Positions 23,542 through 36,348 are shown, counted from the stretch's first letter. The stretch is DNA of 64,000 nucleotides from Okapia johnstoni (GCA_024291935.2 CM044307.1:102057461-102121460); one strand, 5' to 3'. The notes: a model not told the origin generated them from the sequence alone. A program made the numbers and translations.

Positions 23542-25435
23542 GCTTCATTTGTAAGTAAAGCCTTTTTTCCCTGAGAAAGGAAAAAGTAATTCTGATTTTC
23601 TCTTTAGTAGAGAACGTCATGAACAAATTAAGTAATCCATTGTATCTTTTTTAAGAAACAAAGATTTTTTTTTGTTCACTGACCTGTACATATTTAATAT
23701 CAATTCTGGAAGCCACATTGGACTGCCCAACTTAAATATGCAAACCAATTCTGAATAATTCAGTCTTTTATTTCTCATCTATAAATATTGCTATTAATAA
23801 TACCTTTCTTACATGATGTTAAATTCGTTAATCCATTGAAATACCTTAGGATAGTTGCCAGAATATAATTGTGCCATAAATGCTAGATATTATAAGCTAC
23901 TGTTATTCAAAGCTATGAATGTTTTCTTTCCCAGAGTAGAATTCTACAATATAAACACCAGCCATTTATTCCCATGCAGTCCAGCCATTGTAATGCTTGA
24001 ATTTTCACATATTCCACATTTCTTCTTTCAAAGTGTGTTTGTCCTCCCAACTTTGAAGCAGTCATCAGCACATTAGGGTCTGCTCCCTTTGGAGCGCATT
24101 AATTCTCTTCTAAGCACCAGTCAAAGGAATCAGCACACGGGATGTGTTGATCCTGCTCCTACCATCTTTGAAGAATGGGCAGCAGATGTGGAAAAGAACC
24201 CAGTGGTCTCGCCCCTCAAGAATCTATCCTTTCAGAGTAGAACTCGTGATTGAAATGAGAGTGGCCTGGAAGTTTTTCATCTGCAAATAATGCAGAACAT
24301 TTCCTGGTTCATTGTTATCCAAACATATATAACCCTTCACTTCTACTTTTTGATGGGCTTTATCATTATAAGCTTTTAAACTGCCTGTATATCTTTGAAA
24401 GCTTCAGGGTATTCAGCTTGATAGTATCTTTCTGAATGTTCTTTTCCTGAATTCATGGGAGGAAGGAAGAGTTTAGATAGCCCTAGTTTTTCTTTCTTTA
24501 CAGTATGATTAGTGTAGAAATGAACTCTGTACTCTCCTTTATTTGTGTAAAAATTTAGTAACATAATGTACGTGAAATTTGTTTGAAAGCTTCAAAGCAA
24601 TGATATGGATATGTATCTTTAAAATATATACAAAATATGATAGCATGTGCAATATTGATATTTATAAAATAGTGACATTATCACCATATATACATGGATC
24701 AAAATGTTAAAACATTTTGCAATATGAAAGTCTCATGTTGGAGAATATTGAACTACTTTCAAGTGATTTTAGTATTGAACACTTTTGTTAGGTCATCCCC
24801 AGTGTTCCTTCAATCTCTGTCATCTGCTCTGCTCGGCTTTGTATCTGTAATCTCTGTGAAGACATCCTGTGATGTATTTTCCACATGTGGATGTTCTGAA
24901 TTGTCAGCACCTCCCAGGCTTCATTTTAACAACGTAACTTTTACTTTCATGTATACAGTTATAATCTTTTCGCAATAAATTTGCACTTCCATCTATGTTA
25001 ACCTGTTTTTTTTTAATTGATTATCCCCTTTTCAAGGACAGAGATTTGCTTCTTTCAAGTATGAAGTCTGTTACTTTTTTTTTTAACCACTAATTGCCCT
25101 AATATTGCTAACTAATACACTCCCTAGGCATACACCAAAGACTCTCTTTTTCCTCATATGATGGAAATTTCTTTCTTTCTTTTAAATCTAGTATAACAAC
25201 AATGCATTTTTGTGTTTGTATGAAATGAGAAAAATGATGACTCAGTTACTACTTTGATTCAGGCTATATAATTTCAGTATCTCAATTGTAACAGATTGTA
25301 AACCTGATGCTAGCATCTTTTAGGTTTCTTACAAGACTAGTTGTTGAAAGATTCTTTTTTTTGAGTATTTTTCTCTGTGTGTGCCTGTGTTTTATGTTAG
25401 AACAAGCAAGTGCAACCATTGTCATAGCTCCAACA
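23542..25435. other. ACSS3 intron, no recognisable feature
   Basis: About 1.9 kb of AT-rich sequence. The open frames are short and show no family resemblance. No repeats are identified. Confidence 0.4.
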
Positions 25436-25560
25436 ACAATATTTATTGGGTACCTGTTGTGAGCATAGCATCTTACTAGGATTGATAGAGAAACAGAGAA
25501 AGTATCAGATGCCCTCCTTGCAATGAAAGCACTGACGATATAGTCAAAGAATTAAGAGTA
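25436..25560 (-). repeat. L2/MIR-type fragment
   Basis: The phrase aacaacaatatttattgggt with acctgttgtgagcatagcat resembles the antisense shared L2/MIR 3' end. Confidence 0.5.
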
Positions 25561-25864
25561 GTGTAAAGGACAGAGCAAACAAATTGAAGACACCACCTAA
25601 GAAACGTATTACAGTGTGTAGAAAATGTGAAAAAATTTCCAGAAGCTACATTGAACCATTAATACTCTACGTTAAATGCTTGTACCTGGTTTGATGCAGT
25701 TTTCTGATGACAGAACTAAATGAAGATCAAAGAAATTAAATAAGTTGCCTTAGGTCACATACTTTGTAAATGGATTATATCGGCTGAAAAATCTGTCTAT
25801 TAGTCCCTTAAGAGAAGTTTAGGACTAGAGTAGACAGGTAAAGGTTTGTGGATGATACAGTACA

Positions 25865-26100
25865 AGTAATAATAGCAACTACTATGGATGAGTGTTTGGT
25901 GATAGGAACTCCTCTAAGCAGTTTATATGGTTTCAATTAATTCTGTCTCCAAACTCATGGGATAAATATTTTGCATACCTATATACAGTTGTAGAAACTT
26001 AGTTTTGGAGACATTAAATGACTTTACCAATAGCATAAGAGTAATGGAGCTGGGATTTGAAGCAAGGTTTTCTGGCTCCAAAGTCTGTATCCTCGGGTTC
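25865..26100 (-). repeat. MIR SINE
   Basis: Antisense MIR: caactactatggatgagtgt, then ataaatattttgcata, aatgactttaccaatagcat, and gagctgggatttgaagcaag ending in tctggctccaaagtctgtat. Old tRNA-derived mammalian SINE. Confidence 0.75.
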
Positions 26101-26371
26101 ATAATTTTGAGATGAACAGTTGGGAAACTTGAGTAGTGCAGCTAGTTTGCACTACTATGTTCCAGAACCAGAGTATCAGTGATCTGAACATAAAGGAGAA
26201 GGTAGGATGTTAGAGTGTTAGGTGGATATTGTAAGACAAAGGTAAAAAAGGAAGTTGAAAATAGTTTAGATGTCTTCAGCTAGGACAGCTGCTATAGTGG
26301 CAGTTGTCAAATGAAGTACTATAGTAGGAGTGACAGCTACTGTGGAAGAAAAAACAACACTATTAGTTTTG

Positions 26372-27613
26372 GTAGGCTTCAGCAACACGTGAACCGTGAA
26401 ATTCCAGATGTTCAAGCTGGTTTTAGAAAAGGCAGAGGAACCAGAGATCAAATTACCAACATCCACTGGATCATCAAAAAAGCAAGAGAGTTCCAGAAAA
26501 ACATCTATTTCTGCTTTATTGACTATGCCAAAGCCTTTGACTATGTGGATCACAATAAACTGTGTAAAGTTCTGAAAGAGATGGGAATACCAGACCACCT
26601 GACCTGCTTCTTGAAAAACCTGTATGCAGGTCAGGAAGCAACAGTTAGAACTGGACATGGAACAACAGACTGGTTCCAAATAGGAAAAGGAGTATGTCAA
26701 GGCTGTATATTGTCACCCTGCTTATTTAACTTATATGCTTATTTAACTTATATGCTTATTTAAATAAGAGAAATACTGGGCTGGAGGAAGCACAAGCTGG
26801 AATCAAGATTGCCGGGAGAAATATCAATAACCTCAGATATTCAGATGACACCACCCTTATGGAAGAAAGTGAAGAAGAACTAAAGAGCCTGTTGATGAAA
26901 GTGAAAGAGGAGAGTGAAAAAGTTGGCTTAAAGCTCATCATTCAGAAAACTAAGATCATGTCATCCGGTCCCAACACTTCATGGAAAGTAGATGGGGAAA
27001 CAGTGTCAGACTTTATTTTTCTGGGCTCCAAAATCACTGCAGATGGTGACTGCAGCCATGAAATTAAAAGATGCTTACTCCTTGGGAGGAAAGTTATGAC
27101 CAACCTAGACAGCATATTAAAAAGCAGAGACATTACTTGTCAACAAAGGTCCGTCTAGTTAAGGCTATGGTTTTTCCAGTAGTCATGTATGGATGTGAGA
27201 GTTGGACTGTAAAGAAAGGTGAGCCCCAAAGAATTGATGATTTTGAACTGTGGTGCTGGAGAAGACTCTTGAGAGTCCCTTGGACTGCAAGGAGATCCAA
27301 CCAGTCCATCCTAAAGGAGATCAGTCCTAGGTGTTCATTGGAGGGACTGATGTTGAAGCTGAAACTCCAATACTTTGGCCACCTGATGGGAAGAGCTGAC
27401 TCATTTGAAAAGACCCTGATACTGGGAAAGATTGAGGGCAGGAGGAGAAGGGGATGACAGAGGATGAGATGGTTGGATGGCATCCACGACTCAATAGACA
27501 TGGATTTGGGTGAACTCTGGGAGTTGGTGATGGACAGGGAGGCCTGGCATGCTGTGGTTCATGGGGTCGCAAAGAGCCAGACACGACTGAGCGACTGAAC
27601 TGAACTAAACTGA
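26372..27613 (+). repeat. BovB LINE, 5'-truncated RT to 3' end
   Basis: Sense copy starting in the RT domain (aggcttcagcaacacgtgaa) and ending in the gaactgaactaaactga tail. Translated pieces show GFRKGRGTRDQITNIHW, IDYAKAFDYVDHNKL and GVCQGCILSPCLFNLYA. A 17-bp tandem duplication at 26721-26761 and other indels break the frame before the YADD region, where the text reads YSDD-like. Confidence 0.94.
26721..26761 (+). repeat. 17-bp tandem duplication inside BovB
   Basis: The unit CTTATTTAACTTATATG occurs at 26721-26737 and 26738-26754, followed by a partial third copy. It expands a site that is single in the other BovB copies here, and it shifts the reading frame. Confidence 0.93.
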
Positions 27614-27920
27614 ATGTTGAGTTTAAAGGAGCTACTCAGACATTTGTGTGCTGCTGGGAAGGGAGGTTTGAAACTCAGAAGAACTTTCAGAATTAGAAAT
27701 GTGAGAGAGTTAATAATTCAGGTATCTAAATTGATCAAGTTACGCAGAGAGGTGAAGTCTGAGAAAGGAAAGCAATATAAATTGAGAGTGAGAAAGTGAA
27801 AAGTGATAGAAGAATCAGAAAGCAGTGTCCTAAAAACCAGTGGAAGGGGGGTTTTCCAGAAGATGAGGGATCAGCGAGCCAAGTGGAAGAGTTAGACTTT
27901 GTACAGCCTCAGGTTGAATT
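27614..27920 (-). repeat. Possible L2 LINE fragment interrupted by BovB
   Basis: The phrases atgttgagtttaaaggagct, agacatttgtgtgctg and gtgaagtctgagaaagg resemble the antisense L2 body. The host text left of the BovB (about 26160-26370) could be its other part. Tentative. Confidence 0.35.
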
Positions 27921-28429
27921 GCAGTATACATATGGAATAGTCACACTTTATTTTCTGGGCAGAAATCTCTTGGTGAAATAATGCAAGAGGCCATTTAATT
28001 TCTCTAACAGTGAATTCTCACTCCTTGCTATGAATAAAGAGAGCCGGAATTTGTTCCTTCATTCCAGGATATAGCAGAGTGATTGCTCATCAGCATGGAG
28101 GAATTCAGAGGGGAAAGCAGTTCTGCTTTTATCTAGCCTTAAACTATCAGCTCTCCTAGTGATAAATGTTCTCTGATTGCTGAGAATGGTACATATGTCA
28201 GAGTCCCTAATTAGCTCAACACTGGGTCTGTGGAATTACCAATTACTGTGCTCTGCTTCATTTAGTTGGCATTAATAACTTTTGAAAGTAAGCACCTTTT
28301 TAATATGTTTATTACCTAGGTGAAAGAAATGGTTTATCCCATTGGAGGTAATATCGTCAAAAGTGTCAGTATGGTCAACTCTCAAAGTTGAGAAAAGGCA
28401 GGGGAAGAAAACAAACCAAAAGGGACAGA
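27921..28429. other. ACSS3 intron, no recognisable feature
   Basis: Unremarkable intronic sequence without repeats that I can name. Confidence 0.4.
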
Positions 28430-28945
28430 CCTATTTTTGATTGTTTAAAACTCTCTTGAGGTATAATTGGCAAATAAAATTTAGGCTATCTGATACATGT
28501 GTACATTATAAAGGGCTTCCCAGGTGGCTCAGTGGTAAAGACTCCACCTGCCAATGCAGGAGATGCAAAAGACACAGGTTCGATCCCTAGGTCAGTAAGA
28601 TTCCCTGGAGGAGGAAATGGTAACCCACTCTGATATTCTTTCCTGGAGAATCCCATGGACAGAGGAGCCTAGCAGGTTACAGTCCACGGGGTCGCAGACA
28701 ATCAGACATGACAGAACGACTGAGCGTGCATGCCTGCATGTACATTATGCAAGGATTTCTCCCATCTACTTAACTAAAATATCTCACATATTAATCATTC
28801 TTTTCCTGTTGAGAATGTTTAAATTCTACTCTCTTAACAAATTTCAGTGATACAATACAGTATTTTCAACTGTTAGTCACTGTATTATATATTAGATCCT
28901 CAGGTGTTATTCACCTTATAGCTGCAGTTTGTACAAAAGGGATAG
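28430..28945 (-). repeat. L1 3'-UTR fragment split by a Bov-tA SINE
   Basis: Left part (28430-28509): ctcttgaggtataattggca. Right part (28749-28945): ttctactctcttaacaaatt, tcagtgatacaatacagtat, tcaactgttagtcactgtat. Both are antisense L1 3' UTR. The SINE at 28510-28738 sits between them. Confidence 0.7.
28510..28738 (+). repeat. Bov-tA SINE inserted in L1
   Basis: Sense copy beginning gggcttcccaggtggctcag. The 10-bp duplication TGTACATTAT is perfect at 28500-28509 and 28739-28748. Confidence 0.94.
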
Positions 28946-30040
28946 ATCTAGATGAGGTTATAGATCAACATATGCAGCCTGAATATAGTCATGGAGAAGT
29001 CTTACCTTTTCAGGCTGGAAGCTAGAGCCTATCCTTCTTAACCGAAGAAAGGCAAGGACTCAAACCTGAGGAACTGCAACTCTGTGGATTGTCAAAATAG
29101 CAAATTTATTGAAAGCATTAATTTGAACCATATGAAACTACTGATATTTGACTGGCTTTGATTTACAAAAATGGCAAATTCTTGTAATCAAAATAGGAGG
29201 ATAAAGAAGACAGTTTGGTTGGGGACCTCAGACAGAACACTAAGTTTGGATTTTGAGACTATTTGTAGCCCTTTGATAAAAGTGGATTAAGAGGGTAGCA
29301 ATAGGTAGGCTTATACACCCCATGGGGAGGAAAATGAACTGAGTTATGATATCTGCCTGTTCATCTGCCCTCTAGCTCTATCAAGTTGTTTCTCAGAGTG
29401 AAACAAAATCTTAAAGAGATTTTACCTAGAAACCTAGAGACATATGTAGAAATCTTTTGGTTACGAAGGATTTCAGAAACTGATAATAAAAGCAACTGAC
29501 TTCCTTCCCTAGGAAAAAGAACATATACACATTAAAAAAAATCAGAATATTTATGAACCCCTCTGAAATTCAGTTCAGAAACCCTTCATTTAAAGATAAA
29601 GATATAGTGCTTTAAGCAGTAATAAAGCCAAAGTAAAATCCCAGACTAAAACTTAATTTTCAAAGGTCTCTGGACAACACATTAACCTGCTGAGCAGGGG
29701 TTAATCATTTCATCTTTGTGGATAAGGCAGTTTTACACAGGGTGCTAGAGCTACAAATCATGATATATATATATATATATATATACATAGATATCTCCAG
29801 TCTGGAATTCTGATTTAGGGATCAAGGCATAAGTAATTGGGGGAATACGGCGTTTCTCTCCAATTGTTTTCTCAGTAAATGGCCTCCTATTATCAGATTT
29901 CACTTATATATATTCTTTTTACCAATACTTAGATTGGCTCATTTACTGATAACATATGGAAAAAAGCAGCAAAATTTAGTGTTAAATTCTAGGCTTATCT
30001 ACTAGGATAACCAGGCAGGTCGATATTGAAAAAACAGCCT
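28946..30040. other. ACSS3 intron with a TA microsatellite
   Basis: Mostly featureless. A (TA)n run lies at 29763-29785. No gene or nameable repeat was found in the rest. Confidence 0.45.
29763..29785. repeat. (TA)n microsatellite
   Basis: Uninterrupted AT dinucleotides for about 23 bases; probably polymorphic. Confidence 0.92.
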
Positions 30041-30052
30041 AGCCTTAGGTAA

Positions 30053-30265
30053 CGTGTTCAACGGTTTCAGTTATGTCTGACTCTTTTGCGACCCCATGAA
30101 CTGTACCCTGCCAGGCTCCTCTGTTCATGGGATTTTCCAGGCAAAAATACTGGAGTGGGTTGCCATGTCCCCCTCCAGGGATCTTCCTGACCCAGGGATC
30201 AAACCTGCGTCTACTGCAACTCCTGTATTGGCAGGTGAATTCTTTACCACTGGGCCACCAGAGAA
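30053..30265 (-). repeat. Bov-tA SINE with target-site duplication
   Basis: Antisense copy from ggtttcagttatgtctgact to taccactgggccaccagaga. It is flanked by GCCTTAGGTAA at 30042-30052 and 30266-30276; part of the second copy overlaps the SINE head. Confidence 0.92.
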
Positions 30266-30516
30266 GCCTTAGGTAATGCTTAGTATCTAAGGACTAGGCA
30301 TTGGTTTCTTAATCCTGGCTGTGGATTATATTAATAATTGCTTTGGGGACACATATAACAATATCCAACTCCATATCAAGGCTGATTAGATCAGACTCTC
30401 AAGGAGTGGGGACCAGGCATTGGTACCTTTCAAAGGAATTCTGAGAAGTTCTAATGTATATTTAGATGTGGCAACCACTGGTTTAGAATCGATTTAGATG
30501 GTGGTATGGATACAAT

Positions 30517-30729
30517 GGGGGCTTCGCTGCTGGCTCAGCGGTAAAGAATCTTCCTGCAGTGCAGGAGACCCGGGTTCAGTCCCTTGGTCGGGAAGATCCC
30601 CTGAAGGAGGGCATGGCAACCCACTCTAACACTCTTAGAGAATCCCATGGACAGAGGAGCCTGGCAGGCTGCAGTCCTTAGGGTCGCACAGAGTCGGACA
30701 CGACTGGTGACTAAGAAGCAGCAGCAGCG
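30517..30729 (+). repeat. Bov-tA SINE with target-site duplication
   Basis: Sense copy from ggggcttcgctgctggctca to a (gca)n tail. A perfect 10-bp TGGATACAAT duplication lies at 30507-30516 and 30730-30739. Confidence 0.94.
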
Positions 30730-30864
30730 TGGATACAATTAAGGAAAGCAAGATAAAAGCATATTCTCACAGGTGAGACCCATGGAATGGTGAAAAATCT
30801 CTAGCAAATAGAGTCAGTCGATATACTTTTTTAGTGATTAAATTGTCTTTATAGGTATATTTAC

Positions 30865-31005
30865 TCCCTAGGTCAGGAAGATCCTCTGGAGAAGGAAATG
30901 GCAACCCACTCCAGTACTCTTGCTTGGAAAATCTCATGAACGGAGGAGCGTGGTAGGCTATAGTCCATGCGGTTGCACAGAGTTGGACATGACCGAGTGA
31001 CTTCA
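30865..31005 (+). repeat. Bov SINE, 5'-truncated
   Basis: Sense copy lacking the tRNA head: tccctaggtcaggaagatcc through ggacatgaccgagtgacttc. Confidence 0.88.
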
Positions 31006-31211
31006 CTAGTCACTAGTTACTCCTTAAAAGAGAGTCTGCTATAGGAACACAAAATCTTAGGGCTGAGTATCTTAAAGCATAGGGCAACCATCCCATCTGG
31101 CTTTAAAGCAGTGGTAATATTTTCAAAATCAGAACAAGATAATATGTGTTACCAAGAGAAGAACTGTAGGGCAGAAAAAGCCCATCTTTAAAAGAGGTTA
31201 TGAACTCCTGT

Positions 31212-31423
31212 GGGCCTCCCTGGTGGCTTAGTGGTAAAGAATCCATCTGCCAAGCAGGAGACACAGGTTTGATCCCTGGGTCGGGATGATCCCCTGGAGA
31301 AGAAAATGGCAGTCTACTCTAGTATTCTTGCCTGGGAAATCCCATGGACAGAGGAGCCTGGCGGGCTACAGTCCATGGGGTCGCAGAAGTCGGATGTGAC
31401 TTAGCCACTAAACAACAACAAAG
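31212..31423 (+). repeat. Bov-tA SINE
   Basis: Sense copy from gggcctccctggtggcttag to a caacaacaa tail. Nearly complete; it is the third SINE in 900 bp. Confidence 0.92.
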
Positions 31424-31489
31424 CATATAGTCACTTGGTGCATATTTCAGAGCTCACAAAAGGGTAAAGAGCATATATCTCACTGTTCT

Positions 31490-31680
31490 CTGTTCTCAGC
31501 TATCCGGTTCCTCTTCCTTGGAAGCAGTCAATCTCTTGTTTACAGTAGTTTATTCATGTATAAGCTGTGTCTTTTTTTTTTTTTGCATACAGCTTTGTAC
31601 AAATGCTATGCACACTATTCTGTTTGGCTTTTTCACTAAATAATATACCCTGGAGAATTGCTTATGTTTTGACAAGTCTC
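31490..31680 (-). repeat. L1 (ME-type) 3'-UTR fragment
   Basis: The phrases gttctcagctatccggttcc, tgcatacagctttgtacaaa and tttttcactaaataatatac match antisense old-L1 3' UTR. A T-run is included at 31571-31582. Confidence 0.55.
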
Positions 31681-33043
31681 AAGTTTAGATGTTGCATGCC
31701 CAAACTCGTATCCCTTGATAAAGGCACCAGGCATGTAGTAGAAACTCAACAAATGCTATTGCCAATTTCATCATTCTCCCAAAATAAATAAGCTGGCACT
31801 GCTACACCTGTCTCCTGAAATGAAATTCAGGAGTAGTCCATAAGGGATTTTTGCTGTCTTCACTTTAGAACTTCAGTAAAAACATGCCTTCGATGACATT
31901 CTCAGAAGTAGTGTTCAAAAAGAGACCAAATGTATTTCAAATCCTGCCACAAAAAGAGGCAAAAACTGTAGTTGACTCAAAATGTTATGTCAGAGTCTAA
32001 GAAATCATACATCCTCTTGACCCCAAGCCTTGAATAAAGTGAAATCATAGGATTAGTAATTAAGCCAATTAATTTTTTTTGCTCAAAAATTTAATATTTA
32101 AGTATACCTTTGTTTTAAGTTGCTGTATTCCACGCTCTTCTGTGTTGAAAAATTAAGCTATTGGAAACTGTGTGAGAAGTCTAGATATTACCTGTTTTCT
32201 AACTCTGAACTTACACATCTGTGGTCCATTAATATTAACACCTTGAAGCAGTAAGACTTAGTTATAAGTGAAGGTTAATTTTATGATATTTGGTGTCTAA
32301 GAAAACTGTCATGTTCTCCATGCTTTGTACCATTGCTAGCCACAGTGTAAATATAAGCAGTTGATACTTTATAAATCTCCGATGTTAAAAATTCATGATT
32401 TGTAACAGCTGAAAGCTCATAATCTCTGCTTTGCCATTTAGTGATTGCTTTCTGCCTTTGTTTTCTGGGTAGCAACCAAAACACTAGACTTTAGAGGAAG
32501 GAAATCAAAGCAAATGGTAATGACGTTGACTGAATTTTAAAGAGATTTTCAGTTATTGTTACCTTTTAGCTGTATTACTGCTTTAGATGTGTGTGTTTGT
32601 TGAAAATTTGTATAATCTTAGACTCTTCTTATTTTAAAATTGAATGGGTTTGGGACTATTGCCCCTTATTGAATATGGAAGTTCTGGAGTCAGTGTCTCC
32701 AAGCAACTCAGCATGCTTAGTGTGTTAGTGGTTAATTTTTAAAAGCATTGTAAAGGAGTTGTATTGCTTATGTGTGTATGCATGTCTTTTTGTGCACATG
32801 AGCCTATGATGTTCAGGAGGGGAGGAGCGGAGAGTATTCCATCAAATCAATAAGCCATTTGATTATTATTAAATAATTTTCATTTAGAGTTTGTGGTTAA
32901 AGAGGCTTACTAGCTTTGCTTCAGTTTTCTGAAGCTACTAGTGCTGAAGACATATGGGTCCTATGTTTATTATGATGGTCTTTTCTGTTATTAGACACAA
33001 ATAGCTTACAGCACGTACTATGTAATTTTTAATAGTATTACTA
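31681..33043. other. ACSS3 intron, no recognisable feature
   Basis: AT-rich sequence. A short piece near 31705-31765 hints at an L2/MIR end. Nothing else is supported. Confidence 0.4.
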
Positions 33044-33248
33044 CATGAAAGTGAAGGTGTTAGTCATTCAGTTATGTCTGACTCTTTGCAACCACATGGA
33101 CTGAAGCCTGCCAGCCTGTCCAGGCTCCTCTGTCTACTGAAGTGGGTAGTCATTCTCTTCTCCAGGGGATCTTCCCAACCTAGGGATTAAACCCATATCT
33201 CCTGCATTGCAGGTGGATTCCTTACCATCTGAGGCACCATGTCCTCCC
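33044..33248 (-). repeat. Bov-tA SINE
   Basis: Antisense copy, gaaagtgaaggtgttagtca to taccatctgaggcaccatgt. Diverged and with a short internal deletion. Confidence 0.88.
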
Positions 33249-33261
33249 TAACCCCCCATAA

Positions 33262-33392
33262 TTACTAGAGTATAAGTTCCTTTACAGCAGGACCTTTCCT
33301 GGCTTGTTCAAAAAATTATTCTGAGAATTTCGAAGAGTATCTAGCCCATAGTAGATGACCAATAAATATTTATTAAATTAATGAATATGTTA
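33262..33392 (+). repeat. L2/MIR 3'-end fragment
   Basis: The phrases gagtataagttcctttacag, tctagcccatagtagatgac and caataaatatttattaaatt fit the sense L2/MIR end. Confidence 0.6.
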
Positions 33393-33628
33393 GCACTGTC
33401 TGAAGTATTATGATTGTATGCAACAATGGTTTCTATGACAGATCTTATTTTTTGCTGTGTTGTATTTGTTGAGCTGTTATATCATTCAGAACCTAATGTT
33501 TATGTTAATCAGCAGGCTGTTTTGGGAAACAGTAATTTCTTTGATATAATATATTTTAATCAAGATTTGAGATCAAATAGAAGTTTTAAGAAAATAAAGA
33601 AGTAAATTCATGCATATTAAAGTAATTC

Positions 33629-36348
33629 ATGATCATGAACTCCTTATTGCAAACTTCAGACTTAAATTGAAAAAAGTAGGGAAAACCACTAGACCATTCA
33701 GGTATGACCTAAATCAAATCCCGTATGATTATACAATGGAAGTGACAAATAGATTTAAGGGATGAGATCTGATAGACAGAGTGCCTGAAGAACTTGGATG
33801 GAGGTTCATGACATTGTACAGGAGGCAGGGATCAAGACCATCCCCAGGAGAAAGAAATGCAAAAAGGCAAAATGGTTATCTGAGGAGGATAAACTTACAA
33901 ATAGCTGAGAAAAAAAGAAAAGCTAAAGGCAAAGGTGACTGCAGACATGAAATAAAAAGATGCTTACTCCTTGGAAGAAAAGTTATGACCAACCTAGACA
34001 GCATATTAAAAAGCAGAGACATTGCTTTGCCAACAAAGGTCCGTCTGGTCAAGGCTATGGTTTTTTCAATATCATGTATTGATGTCAGAGTTGGACTATA
34101 AAGAAAGCTGGGTGCTGAAGAATTGATGCTTTTGAACTGTGGTGTTGGAGAAGACTCTTGAGAGTCCCTTGGACTGCAAGGAGATCCAACCAGTCCATCC
34201 TAGAGGAGATCAGCTCTGGGGTTCATTGGAAGGACTGATGTTGAAGCTGAAACTCCAATACTTTGGCCACCTGATGTGAAGAGCTGACTCATTTGAAAAG
34301 ACGCTGATGCTGGGAAAGATTGAAGGTGGGAGGAGAAGGGGACGACAGAGGATGAGATGGTTGGATGGCATCACTGACTCAATGGACATGAGTTTGAGTA
34401 AACTGTAGGAGTTGGTGATGGACAGGGAAGCCTGGCGTGCTGCAGTCCATGGGGTCGCAGAGTCGGACACGACTGAGTGACTGAACTGATACTGATACTG
34501 AAAGACAAAGGAGGAAAGGAAAGGTATACCCATTTGAATGCAGAGTTCCAAAGAAGAGCAAGAAGAGATAAGACAGCCTTCCTCAGCGATCAATGCAAAC
34601 AAATAGAGGAAAACAACAGAATGGGAAAGACTAGAGATCTCTTCAAGAAAATGAGAGATACCAAGGGAACATTTCGTGCAAAGATGGGCTCAATAAAGGA
34701 CAGAAATGATATGGACCTAACAGAAGCAGAAGAGATTTAAGGAGAGGTGGCAAGAATATACAGAAGAACTATACAAAAAAGATCTTCATGACCCAGCTAA
34801 CCATGATGGTGTGATCACTCACCTAGACCCAGGCATCCTGGAGTGGGAAGTCAAGTGGGTCTTAGGAAGCCCCACTACAAACAAAGCTAGCTAATGAAGG
34901 TGATGGAATTTCAGTTGATCTATTTCAAACTCTAAAAGATGATGCTGTGAAAGTGCTGCATTCAATATGCCAGCAAATTTGGAAAACACAGCAGTGGCCA
35001 CAGGACTGGAAAACATCAGTTTTCATTCCAATCCCAAAGAAATCCCAAATGACAAAGAATGTTCAAACTACCGCAAAATTGCACTCATCTCACACGCTAA
35101 CAAAGTAATGCTTAAAATTCTCCAAGCCAGGCTTCAATAGTATGTGAACTGTGAACTTCCAGATGTTCAAGCTGGATTTAGAAAAGGCAGAGGAACCAGA
35201 GATCAAATTGCCAACATCTGCTGGGTCATCAAAAATGCAAGCGAATTCCAGAAAAACATCTACCTCTACTCTATTGACTATGCCAAAGCCTTTGACTGTG
35301 TGGATCACAGCAAACTATGCAAAATTCTTAAAGAGATGGGAATACCAGACCACCTTGCCTGCCTCCTGAGAAATCTGTATGCAGATCAAGAAGCAACAGA
35401 GCTGTACATGGAACAACAGACTGGTTCCAAATCTGGAAAGAAGTACGTCAAGCCTGTATATTGTCACCCTGCTTATTTAGCTTATATGCAGAGTGCATCA
35501 TGCAAAATGCCAGGCTGGATGAAGCACAAGCTGGAATCAAGATTGCTGGGAGAAATATAAGTAACCTCAGATATGCAGATGACACCACCCTTATGGCAGA
35601 CAGCAAAGAATAGCAAGCCTCTTGATGAAAGTGAAAGAGGAGAGTGAAAAAGCTGGCTTAAAACTCAATATTCAGAAAATTAAGATCATGGTATCCATTC
35701 CCATCTCTTCATGGCATATAAATGGGGAAACAATGGAAACAGTAAGAGACATTTTTGGGGGAGGGCTCCAGAATCACTGCAGATGGTGACTGCAGCTATG
35801 AAATTAAAAGATGCTTGCTCCTTGGAAGAAAATCCATGACCAACCTATACAGCATACTAAAAAGCAGAGACATTACTGTGCCAACAAAGGTCCGTCTAGT
35901 CAAAGCTATGGTTTTTCCAGTAGTCGTGTGTGGATGTGAGAGTTGGACTATGAAGAAATCTGATCGCCGAAGAATTGATGTTTTTGAACTGTGATGTTAG
36001 AGAAGACTCTTGCGAGTCCCTTGGACAGCAAGGAGATCCAACCAGTCTGTCCTAAAGGAAATCAGTCCTGAATAGTCATTGGAAGGACTGATGATGAAAT
36101 TGAAACTCCAATACTTTGGACAGCTGATACCAAAAACTGACTCACTAGAAAAGACCCTGATGCTGGGAACTATTGAAGGTGGGAGGAGAAGGGAATGACA
36201 GGATAAGATGGTTGGATGGCATCACCAACTCAATGGACATGAGTTTGAGAAAGCTCCGGGAGTTGGTGATGGACAGGGAAGCCTGGCGTGTTGCAGTCCA
36301 TGGGGTTGTAAAGAGTTGGACACGACTGAACGGCTGAACTGAACTTGA
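33629..36348 (+). repeat. BovB LINE, long copy with a nested BovB tail
   Basis: Sense BovB beginning just after the endonuclease part (gatcatgaactccttattgc) and running through the linker, RT domain and 3' end to about 36348. It includes an open piece at 34477-34737 (HLNAEFQRRARRDKTAFLS, then ENNRMGKTRDLFKK) and an RT piece at 35144-35557 (GFRKGRGTRDQIANICW, IDYAKAFDCVDHSKL). Its coding region is cut by stops and frameshifts. At 33936-34500 it is interrupted by a separate BovB 3'-end insertion. The short repeat aataaagaa at 33593-33601 and 36356-36364 may be its own target duplication. Confidence 0.93.
33936..34500 (+). repeat. BovB 3'-end insertion nested in the older BovB
   Basis: A 565-bp sense BovB tail from ggtgactgcagacatgaaat to actgatactgatactg. 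It lies exactly between AAAGGCAAAGG (33925-33935) and AAAGACAAAGG (34501-34511), which are one word of the host element duplicated with a single mismatch. The host sequence resumes in register afterwards. Confidence 0.93.

Noticed and set aside
34477..34740. 87-codon open frame with charged residues
   Set aside because: It is the linker region of BovB between endonuclease and reverse transcriptase, not a separate gene.
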